Source: Saccharina japonica
Lineage: Eukaryota > Sar > Phaeophyceae > Laminariales > Laminariaceae
NCBI GenBank assembly: GCA_008828725.1
Contig: MEHQ01001281.1
Location: forward strand, 27,339 to 91,338
Length of the DNA stretch: 64,000 bases
Direction of reading: 5' to 3'
The position numbers and the translations under genes are program-made. The notes beneath the pieces are model-generated. The model saw only the letters and a list, made by a program, of their open reading frames with translations. It searched no databases and was not told the origin of the DNA. Positions 43,980 to 55,000 of this stretch are shown here, one piece after another. Each line of letters starts with the position of its first letter. Within the stretch, counting starts at the first letter, position 1.

Positions 43980-44670
43980 GCATGCAACGCCCTGACACGT
44001 TTGGCATGATGGAAGCTCAGGTCAGGCCGATCGAGGAAACGGACCAAGCGAAAGAAAAAGCAGGAGGACACAGGAGCACCGCTGCTGGCACCCGGTCTGC
44101 TGTACACTTCCGAGGGGACCCTGCTGCAACGCCAGCCGCATTCGACCGCGCCAACCAGGTCCTGTATGCGATCCCGTGCTTGGTGACGGACAAGGCGGTG
44201 ACTCTCCTGGCGGGCATCCACGCCTACGGCGACTGCATGCCCGCGGCGATGGGCAGAAAAAGCCGTCAAAGAGCTCGAACCCAAGCCACAGCCATGGGCG
44301 CCGGACGAGGACCCCGATGATTACGTCATGCAGGCTACACGCCTTCGTAGCCGACTGGCCACTGCCAAAGAAACCTATCACCGTTCGGCAATTCACCGAC
44401 ATCATCGTACAAGGCCTTCCGGAGAACTCCCGGGACACCAAGCGGGGCACACACAACGACGACGTTGAGCTAACAAAAGGTCCAGCCCACCATAGGCCAT
44501 CAACACCGTGGACGGACAGTCACGCATCTTTTTCGTGACAGCCAGTCCAGGTACAGATGTCGCATGGTAGTCTGGGCCCCATTTATAGGCCAAAGTTGCG
44601 GGGTTACTGTATGTGCTTGGCTTGATGTCCCGGTAGTTATCCGGGAGGCCTTGCTCGATGATGACAGTGC
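43980..44670 (+). mobile_element. Copia-type retrotransposon gag remnants, broken and partly inverted
   Basis: On the plus strand, frame-broken pieces read VLYAIPCLVTDKAVTLL (about 44160), DPDDYVMQATRLRSRLATAK (about 44312) and ITVRQFTDIIVQGLPENSRD (about 44377). They resemble the gag domain of Ty1/copia elements. On the minus strand, about 44570-44680 encodes the related VIIEQGLPDNYRDIKPSTYS, so two gag fragments lie in opposite orientation. Frame shifts between the pieces and the absence of protease, integrase and RT show it is dead. No LTR was identified. Confidence 0.5.
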
Positions 44671-45837
44671 AAGCACCGATGCAAAAATGGTGCCCATTAC
44701 TTAAAAACAACTTCACAATCAGCGTGCTATATATATATATATATATCCGTGCATAGGAGCTCCGCACGCACGGACTGGTTAGCGCGCAGGACGACGGCTG
44801 GTGCTGAGTGCCCGAACCCTCCTTTGCGACGCCAAAAAATACGCCTACAGTCAAATTCGATGACGATTTCAACAAGGGCTTTCAATGTTAGCTCTCGTCA
44901 ACTTACGCCGCCGGATCACCACACGGGGTCTACTGAAGAAAAAATGCCATGGGCCGCTGGAGCGTCGTATCAAACGCAGGGTCGTCGGGATGACGGTTCA
45001 CGGGATCACTGCAAAAAATCGTTTTGAGATTGCCGGAATGACACCATCCGGAATCGGTACAGCAGTGGTCGCTGGGACTGTTGGAGTTCTGGGTCGCCAC
45101 AACAAAACAGCAACGAGGGGTCGCTGAAGAGGAGTCTTTCAGGATCGGGCCACAATATCATATTTCGGGATTGCCGGCGGAGAACGTCGTCCGGAATTGC
45201 CACATCATCTATCGTTTAGGGCTGGGCTGATGAGATTCCTGAGCATCATCATCGTTAGGACTACAGAAACAACGCTTCTGGGGTCACTCGATAAACGCCG
45301 TCGTTTGGGACTGCAGAACAATTTAATTTTCTGGGATCGCTGCATCATCACCACCTGGATCGCAAGGAGGGCATCTGTATCGCCCGGGGTCGCACGAACT
45401 TAACGCCAATACTAGTGGTGTCGTAGTACAGTTGCATCACACGTCTTCTTTGCACGGGAGGGCGGCATACATGTGGTGTAAAGCTGCTACTTGCGCAAAG
45501 GCTTGTTTCGTAGCAACACGACACGCCTTCTCTGTACTATTAACTATTAATAGAGCGGACAGAAGCGTGATTCTATGCATTTCTTGGTCAACAAAACTGC
45601 TCGTTGAAATAGTAGTATTGTTTCGCGTTTGTCTTCTGTACGTAATTGACTGTTATTGAGATGCAGTTACGCGTTTAGCAGTACGAGTATGAGGTACCTT
45701 TTTTTTCTAGCAAACCACAGTTCGACGTACAGTGGGTATGGTCCCTTTTTAAGGGACCCCGCGATAAGGGGAAACGGTATACAAGAGACCTAAAATTTAT
45801 GCGCACCGTTTTAGCCCACTATAGTGATTATAAGGGG

Positions 45838-45930
45838 CCGGTATCAACTCTGATAAGGGACGTCGGTATATAAGGGACCTCCAATCCCGAACGCGCTATG
45901 TAAGGTCCTTTAAAAGGGGCTACCTTTTTG
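45838..45930 (+). repeat. Dispersed repeat shared with 5305-5400
   Basis: CAACTCTGATAAGGGACGTC, GGTATATAAGGGACCTCC and GAACGCGCTAT, followed by AAAAGGGGCTAC, parallel the sequence at 5305-5400. Confidence 0.6.
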
Positions 45931-46070
45931 CTAGCAGGTCACACTGCTTTTCATCTGGCAATACTTATACTTCAGAAGTATTGCTCACGGCCAATACTGG
46001 CGTTGTACTTGGTGAAGTGTACGGAATCATATCGCACCATGACAGCAACTATCACAATAGAAAAACAGAA

Positions 46071-49000
46071 TTAAACACGCACCTCGCCCTCGTCGAGATC
46101 AAATCCCAGTTCGTCGTCCGTCAAGTGGTCGAACTCGATCCGAGGCACCACCGCCAGCTCCGCGATAGTGACAGGGACGACGTCCACGTTTCCCCGGTAT
46201 CCCGCCACCAAGGGCCGCCACCGCCGGTGCAAAACCTCACCACCGCCTTCGAAACCGTCACCAGTCGCCTTCCCACGTTCCGTGGTTCCGCTGCCACCAC
46301 CGCCGCTGCTGCAGTCCCCACCTCCAATACGCCTACTTGTTGTGGTTGGGGGCAAGCGAGATGCCCCTTGGTTATACATGTTACGGTTGGGAGAAATGGC
46401 CGTTACGCCTGGCTTCGTCTCTCCACCGCCCTCCACCTCCGGCGTGCTATCCGATGCCCAGTCGCCGTCATCGTCCGAGGTGGAAGGGACCAGGTTTACC
46501 GCGGTTTCCCGAGCCTCACGTGCCGCCGGTGGGTCCTGAGAGAGACACCGCCCCTGCCGTCGCTCTTGCCGGCCCCGCCTGGCGGCAGCGTCATCCTTAT
46601 CCTTATCGCCGCCTTTCGCCAGGGAGCTCGCCACCACGCGCTGGGGCACGTGACACCACCGCTCCCGATCCCGATCGTGCGGCGATGTGACGTCGGAACT
46701 TTCTCCCGGAAGTCGTATCACCAGGGGTGGCGACCGCTCTAGCGCTTCCTCGTCCCCCTCGCAACTCGAACATGTGCTGTCACCCGTCATATCCCCGCCG
46801 CGTTCATCTCCTCGCCCCCTTTCCCCATCCCCCCTCCCGTCCCGCCTCCGCCGTCGCCGGCGCTGGGAATCGTCCTCTGCTGTATGGCCTCTCTGAGTCG
46901 TCCAACCGCTACTCGTTGCGGCGGCGCTCTCTCCGCTGCGAGAGGCAGGGCTCGAGTGTGCGCTCCGTCGCTCGGTCGGCGGTGATGCCCAACCCCCAAC
47001 GTCTCCCCCCTGAGCAGGCTGGTTTCGAACAGCGTTTCCCGCCGGGGGCGACGCAGGGGCCGCATGGCCTCTTGGAGCGATCGATGCCGTCAAACTTCTA
47101 GCGCCAGCGGGGCGAGACAGTGCAGCGGCAGCGGCGGCGGTAGCGGTAGTGGAAGTGGCGGCGGTGGCGGCGGGGGAAAAGGGGTCGGAACCGATGCGGC
47201 CTTCTTTGTTTGCACCGCGCGAGAAAGGCGGAGGCGGTACCACCGCCGCCGCCGCCGCTGGTCCCCACAAGAAACTAGTGTTAGTGCCAACCTCCACCAT
47301 GGGTACCCTCGTGCCTGTCGCCGATGCCTCTATGGGCTGGTCCGTTGCTATCTCCCCCGGTCCCGTTTCCTTCCCAGACTCGGACAGCGGTAGCGGTAAT
47401 GCTTGACGGTCTGCTGACACTTGCTCCGCAGCCTCAGCCGCAGCCGCGGCCACAGGCGCCGCAGCGGCTGCGGCAGCGGCGGCATGGATACCAGGCGCGG
47501 GCCCGGAGGACGACACTGACAGAAACGGGTGATCTACAGACAATCGAACTGGCTGTAGCGGGGACTGCTGCCGTGGTATCGAGTGTAACTGCTGGGGCTG
47601 CTGCTGCTGCTGCTGTCTGTCGTGCATCGTGGCCTGCAGTCGGCGAAGCTGATGCTCAAGAGCCGACAGCTGCCGCTGCTGCGCCAGGAAGTAAACCCTC
47701 GCCGCGGGGTCAAGCGCCAGCAGGTCGAAACCACCGTACCGCGGCACCGATGCGTCATCCGGTTGACCCCCTCCATCCAGAGGCGGCAACGGTAGCGGTG
47801 GCGGCGACGGCGGTGATAGCGGCGACCGCGCCCCCGCCCCTTCCCCCTCCCCTGCCCCAGATGTACGCGGTATGAGGGTCGATTTTTTTCCTTCTCTCTC
47901 GAATGTCTCGTCCAAAAAAAGGGTGCTGCCGGCACCACGACCCCCACCGACCGCCCACGACTCTCCTATCGGGCGAGCGCCAAGTGTCTGAAAAGGGTGT
48001 TGGTTCACCCCCGCGCCCTGGTGGTGCTGGAACGGTGATGGCGTCACCACTGCGACGGCGGCAGGGGCGGCGGTGGCGGCGGTGGGGACGGAAACTCTTC
48101 CGACACTGGCCGGAACGCCTCCGTTCTGCCCGGAGTGGAAGGACGCAGAAGGCGCGTTGACCACCGTCGGCTGAGGAGCGATTTTTGCGAAGGGCGGAAG
48201 GGCAAAAGAGAAAATCGCACCACCGCGCAGTTGTTCAGTTGCGTGCGCGTGTGTGTTTGTGTTTTTGTTTTACCGTTTTTCTTGTGGCTTTTTCCTGTTA
48301 CCCCTCTTGGCACCTATAAAAAAGAGGCCACAGCAATGAGAGGCGCGGTCTCGTCAACCGTAAAATCATACTAACCGTGCGAGCGCGCAGCAGCGTGGGT
48401 ACGTACTGCAGTATCATATCGCGTGCGCATCGTCAACTAACTAGATTGCAATCCGAAACGAAAACCAAACCATCCGAAAGCCCGACCGCCTGCATTGCTT
48501 CGTGAGGTCGATAATGGCGTAAACGTCATTAGTTTCCGTGAAATTCCCCCCTCTCAAGTCCCAATACTATGCCATGAAACATTTTCGAGAAAATGTCCCT
48601 CTTTTCTTTTTCGGGCATTGCGGCGCACTTCGCGGGCTCACACCTTTATGGGCGGCGCCATCGGGGCCGGAGCAGCAAGGGGCTCATCAAGGGGTTCCTC
48701 AAGTGGCGGTGGTGGTTCCGCGTTGTCTGCGCCCGAAGCCGTCGCGTGGTGTCTGCTGTGCCACCTCGCGCCCTGGTCCCCGGCATGCCGTTGCAGCTGC
48801 GGCGACGGTGACTCAGTTACCTTCGCTGCTGATGTTGCGGTTGGAGCTGCCGCTACCGCGGGAGTCACTGGAGTCACTGGGGCTGAAGAGCGAAGATAAC
48901 TATCTCGCGCCAGCTGCGGCGTCGCTCGTTGCCTGCTCGGAGAGGAAGAGGTGGGTGGGTGTGGCACGCGGATGGGGGGGAGGCGTACTCATTTATTGCT

Positions 49001-52000
49001 TGCCTTAAGTAATTTGGCCATTGACCACGCATCCCTTTCGAGACGGGGTGAACGCCATCCAAGCCGTGCAACGCCATCGTTATGAAAGTATATCTGCTAA
49101 AATATCTGGCTCCCCATAAACAAGGTGCCTCAAGGAAGTTTATGTCCACATCCGGGACAATTGCTGTGACGAAAGGTAACGAAATCGATGTATAACCCCT
49201 TGACAGTGCAGGAAACCTACTTCGCAAGAAACAAGAGCGTGGGCCCAGTCTGGTTTTCTTATTTGGGAAGGAGTGTATTCTAAACTAAACTCAGTACAAC
49301 GGCTGCCGAAAATTCATGGCGTGCCGACCCCGCCTGGATTTCTTTTCGGAAAGAGCACATTCCACACTGAACTCAGTATAACGGCTTGAGAAAATGTATT
49401 ATCTTCCTGTAAGCTTCAGCCTGACTTTCTTAGTGCCCAGTGTCTTAGTACGAGCTGTCCTATAATGCTGTAAGAACATGCACCCACGTTAAGGGGAAAA
49501 AAATGCTTTGGAATTAGACGGACATCATTTTGCGGTGGTTAAAAGGGTAACATAAACCCTTGACCCCTTAAGAACTGGTCCGACGAATTTGACATTTTTT
49601 TCAATTCTGAATGGGTTATAAAGCGGAACTGCACTCCCGTTTAAGGGACAAATAACTCGGAATTAGACTTAGATATGTGTTTATGTGCGGTGCAGTAGTA
49701 AAAGGGGCAGAGCGGGAAACGCCAGCCCCGAAGCGAATTACAACTCTACTTTTCGTTTTACCTTCCCATCGCTTCGTCCAGGGCACGCCCAAACGGTTCC
49801 GCCAACGACGGTTTCAATACGCGGCGCAACCTGCCGATAACGACCGCACGGTCGGCGCGGCCGTCACCGCCGCCCCCTCCACCTCCTCCTCCTGCTCCTG
49901 CTCGTCCACCTCCGCCCCGCCCTCCACCCCGCTCCCCTTCCCCGCCCTCATCCCTGCCACCGCCGCCAACGGTAACGTCTATGTCCGCCGAAAAATCGAG
50001 GTGCTCGAACCCGGCCGACCTCACGTCCAGCCCCCGACCAGCCGTCGCCGAGGCAGCCTTGCCGTTGGACAGCGCGCACGCCTCGAAAAACGCAGGCGGC
50101 CCCCCGTCGACCCCCCCCGGAAGGTGGAGCACCAAGAAGGAGGCAGGGGTTGCAGCTGGTCGCGATGCCCCGCTGCCGCCGCCGCCGCCGCCACCGCCAC
50201 CGCCATTACCGTTACCGGTACTGCCGCGGTGAGGACCGAGGAGGAAGCGGAGGCAGGCCGGGTAGGTGTAAGGGTGGCCGAGGAGGGACGGCCGGCGGCC
50301 ATGAGAATGATGCTGCCCTCCCGGTGTGCTTGGGCCGCCGCTGCCGCTGTCGCCGCTGCTGCTGCTGCCGTCGCCTGTCCGGCCCGAGACCCAAACTCCG
50401 ACGATGTGTGCTCGGAAGGATAGAGGGTCATCGTCCGATAAGAGCACCGCGCGACGACCCTCGTTGAGGGTAAGGAGCCTGTGCAGTCCAGGAGAGCAGG
50501 GTGCGGCGAAAAGAACGGGATGGTGGAGGCTTTTTTCGTTGTAGGGGGGGTGGGCAGCCGAGGGTGTGTTTTTACGGGCGAGGTGCTTAATCCCTTTAGA
50601 ACTGCACCCGCGTTTTTTTCCATGTTCTTTGGGACAACGTGCTTGAAATTGGAATGAGTGTGGGATATTGTTGCAGTAGCAGAAGGTGATACCATACCAT
50701 ATACATAGAAATGCGAATACAGTGTGGCTGCTTGTTACGCCTTTCTTCCTTTGGGCTGTACAGACTTCCATTTTTTTTAACTGCTGACGGGCCTTTCAAA
50801 CATTTTCGGGCTGCAGCAGTGTACAGACTTCAGAGTTTCAAGGACTGGTGGGCCTTTCGTTTTGTCCATGTCAATGGCCACCTGCACAAATCGTCACAGG
50901 CACCTAATTAGTTAGTTTTACCTCTGGGCCTGTCTCGGACACAAGAGCAACAACCTTCCAAGACACCCTCGGACCTGCGTAGTGGACACGCAACAGCCCC
51001 AACTGTGGTGCTACTGGCGGTGCCTCCTCTGGTGGTGGTGGTGGTGCTGCTGCTGCTGCCGGGGGGCGTCGTCCTCCGGTGCTGCTGCTGAAAAAGACGC
51101 CAGCGCTACGTATTGCTCGAACACGTTTGCTGTGCTCGCTCAGTTACAGGCAGCCACCCGCTCCTCGGAAACCTCTCTCAGTCGTCGACGCCCTATAAAA
51201 CCCCGCCGACAGGCAAACGCATGACGCGTGTGCCTTCGAGCGGATCCTGTACAGCTGGAACCCCCGACACGGCGAAGCGCTTCTGAAATGGCTGGTCTGG
51301 GAACCGCCAGCAGTCACAGGAGGAGGGGACTTTCGCCTCCTGCGACCCCTGGTGGTTCCTGGACCAGCTGTTTAAGAAGCGCTGCGCCGCGTAGGGGGTT
51401 CCAGCCGTGTACTGGACCCGCTCGAAGGCACACGCGTCATGCGTTTGCCGGTCGGCGGCGTTTCAACAGGCATCGACTACTCAAGAGGTTTTCGAGAAGC
51501 AGGTGGCTGCGTGTGGCTGGGCGAACACAGCAAATCCTCCAGCAATTAACACTGGTGCCTTTTTCAGCAGCAACACCAGAGGATGACGCACCACCACCAC
51601 CACCACCACCACCACCACCAGCAAAGGACGACGCGCGGCGAGAAGCTGCACCAGAGGAGGCACCGCCAGTACCACCACGGTTGTCGCTGTTGCGCCGTGT
51701 CCACTACGCAAAATCCGAGAGTACCTTGATATGTGTCGTCGATGCCGCCCTCGTTTCTTCTTACCTATAGATACATGTTGAAATATTCCGCCTCACTCAA
51801 TCTATGCGAGACCGCCTCGATGAACCTTACTCCAAAGCACTTCGCGCAATAGGAGAAGAAAATTCCATAACCCATCACACTCCCCGACAAATTCGAAGTT
51901 ATTCCCTTTCGAGCACACCACGACCACCTCCGACAGCGACTCCCGACCCTCCACGAGCACAGCAGCCCAAGGGAGTCACAAAAATTCCAACACCTCATCG

Positions 52001-55000
52001 GCTTCGTCTACCCTGACCTGCTCTCACCGCTGACCCCACGCTATTCGCTGACGGCGGTATACACGCACCTACAAATGTTCAACATTGACTAAATTAACGA
52101 ACCACATTATCAACCCAAAACCAAACACCACTCGCTCTTTACTATTACAGGGTGGGCTAATGTAGTAAATAGGGGACCTACGGCACACACAAAAACCTGT
52201 ATACTTTCCTATTTTTACTAACCATATTTGGTCCTATTTACTAGTGTTTACTATGGTCCCCCGTAATAAGCTAATTTAAAATCACGGCATACGTCGCTTT
52301 CTCTCTGCCCCGGACGGAGAACCAGATAATGCCATTGCTCGCTTATCGGGCTTTCTCGGATCTCACGGAGCAAGCGATCAATCGTACCTACGGAAAACAG
52401 AAGCCTGTTTCGCAAAAAATTGGCTACTGCAGCCTCGAACGGCGATCGCACGTTCGCCTCCGTGTTTCCAGGGAAACAATCGACACACCATTGCGTGTCT
52501 CCTGAATCTTCGGTGAACTTGCTCAAGCCAAGCGCTTTCCAGGAAGCAGAACAACGCAGGGGAAAGTAAAGCGCATATCAACGCCGACAACGTCATTGCT
52601 GCCGAGGCAACCTAGCAGGACAAAAAAAAAAATTGAAGACGACAAACGAAATGTAATACTGATGGAAAAAAACACACACACACACGGCATCACGACAGCA
52701 GGCAGCACACGCAGCAAATGCAGCAGACCCAGCTGTGATACGACGTACATCTAAAAAAATCGCGTGAAGACACGAGACACGACTACCGGTACCACCCGGG
52801 ATACGTTAGATAGCACCCCCCCTCTCTACGACAACAGCACACCCGGTGATAATATTTTTGAAAGCCAAGCTGTTATGACCGGGGTATGCTTTATTCTGTG
52901 TTATACTCGTACGGTATTCAAATGCATCCGGATCGATACAACACAGCACAGGACCGCCCTCCGCCGCCCCCCATGAGCACCCCACCTCCTCCCCCCCTTA
53001 ACCGTTGGAGGTGTCTCTATTAGGAGTAAGAACGGTGCTTCGTCCCGAAAGGGATTCGTGATCAATGGTAAAATGACTTCGTAAGGCAAGCAGCAAACGA
53101 GTACCCCCCCCCCCCCCCCCCCCATGCTCACCCGCTCTGCAGCTTCTCGTCCGCGCCACGCGTCAGCAAGCTCTGGTACAATGCCGTGTGCAGCAGCGCT
53201 GGCGACGCGATGGGGGTAAGCCGCACCCCTAGGCTGGGGACGACCATCTCGCCGCGGAGGGAAAGCGTCGCCTGGACGGACGCTTGCTGTGGGCGTCGCG
53301 GGCGCCGGGAGGGCGCCTCGCTCCCGTCGCGGCTGCGGCTACGGCTGCCGTCGCTCGCAGCGGCACGGTGGCCTTTCAGGGAGCACTGAAGGCGCAGAGG
53401 CGTGAATATCTCGGGGCTGGCCGATTTGGCTCCCCCGATGGCCCCGGTGCAGTCGTCCAACACAGCTCTGCGCCAGAGGGGGGTAGGCAGTGAAATGGGG
53501 ACCGTAAAAAGAGGGGGGGGGTCTGCACACGCAAAAAGGCGGTCTTTTTTTTTGTCGGTCGGTACGTCACGTTTCGAGGGGAAGGGGCTCGATGTAGTCA
53601 CAGAGATTGCAAACATTTTTACGACATAATCCTGTGTTTGTTGGTAAAGAGAGAATGTCATGTTTTACTAGAAGCATTAAACAAAATGTGGTCGCAGCCT
53701 CGGTAGGCAGTGCTTTTAGAGCAACTAAATCATCGCATAGAAGTGTGAGCGAACGTCTAAGCAGAGATAGCAGACGGTTGGGCGGGGGTTTGCAAACAGA
53801 AAAGAAGGCGGTAATGATTTCTGTCGTCTGTACGTACGTTGCGATTCGAGGGGAAGGACTTCGAGTGCGCGTCGGAGCGGAGCATAAATGCCCAAAATGG
53901 TGAGCTAAAACGACGTAAAGCGCGTAAGAGGTGATGCTAACGATGCTGCTGCTCGTGGCTTTACCTTCAAAAAAGGTTGGAGAATGAAAACGAAATCGCC
54001 TGGCCCCCTTCTGCTGCCAGCAATAGAAAAAAAAACTCCGTACGGCTATCGCTTAGCAAACAGAAAAGAAGGCGGTAATAATGTCTGTCGTCTGTACGTA
54101 CGTTGCGATTCGAGGGGAAGGACTTCGAGTGCGCGTAGGAGCGGAGCATAAATGCCCAAAATGGTGAGCTAAAACGGCGTAAAGCGCGTAAGAGGTGATG
54201 ATAACGATGCTGCTGCTCGTGGCTTTACCTTCAAAAAAGGCTGGAGAATGAAAACGAAAACGCCTGGCCCCCTTCTGCTGCGAGCATTAGAAAAAAAAAG
54301 TCCGTACGGCCATCGCTTAGCAAACCCTTTTGCTATACCTCGTACTCGTAGCAAAATTTAGCAAACTCTACGTAATTACCAGCAGTTGTCACCCCAAACG
54401 GGGGCTGCAGCTGTACAGGGGATAAATACACACTTCACAGCCTCGCTCATTTAATGTGCCCACGCCGCGATTGAGGCTACGTATACGTATACAGTCCCAC
54501 ACGATGCGCAAACATACACCCACTCCCAGCGCTCCTACAAAAGTGGTCGTTATCAAGCTTGCCAGCCCGGCGCTAAGCCCAGCCCACGACAGGACAGGAT
54601 GGAACCGGGCAGCATAGGACAGGACGGGATTGGACCGGACAGGACAGGACGGCATGGGACAGGGCAGCGCAGGACAGGACAGGGCAGGACAGGACAGGAC
54701 AGAACAGTGACAGGACATAACGATTCGCAAAAAGGCATCCACGCCGAGCCTTCCTGCAAGGAGCGTTCGTTCTCAAGCCCCGCCAGCCCAGCCTATCGCA
54801 AAACCCTGCACAACCCAGCACAACCCCCAACCCAACCCAACCGGACGCTCACCGGTAGTACTCCTCGTCCAAGATCAGCCCTCCCTCCCCCCTCCCATCC
54901 TCGTCCTCTTCCGTCGCTGACAGCACACCGCTGAGGGCGATCGCGCGAGCCCGTCGAGGGCAGCCCCGCCGACGCCCGTAAGCCCTATCGCTCGCGGCGA

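Larger units (their letters stand above)
39815..46070. other. Intergenic region between P5A ATPase and STIL-like genes
   Basis: The two genes converge here. Contents seen are: a GATTGGCT-type degenerate repeat (39815-40025); three 20-bp units of GGGGCCCACCCGTCTTGAGC (about 40192-40250); the hairpin 40972-41046; CATGCATGG-family copies at 42138-42172 and 42593-42830; copia gag remnants (43980-44670); and the repeat at 45838-45930. No intact gene is recognised. Confidence 0.6.

Noticed and set aside
44749-45403. Weak ~60-bp internal similarity (CGGGATTGCC, TCGTCCGGAATTGCC) as a repeat protein gene
   Set aside because: Too degenerate and frame-broken to support a gene; perhaps remnant of the adjacent retrotransposon.
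46687-47875. Plus-strand frames opposite STIL-like exon 7
   Set aside because: Low-complexity mirror frames; the minus frame continues from exon 6 in phase and holds the coiled coil.
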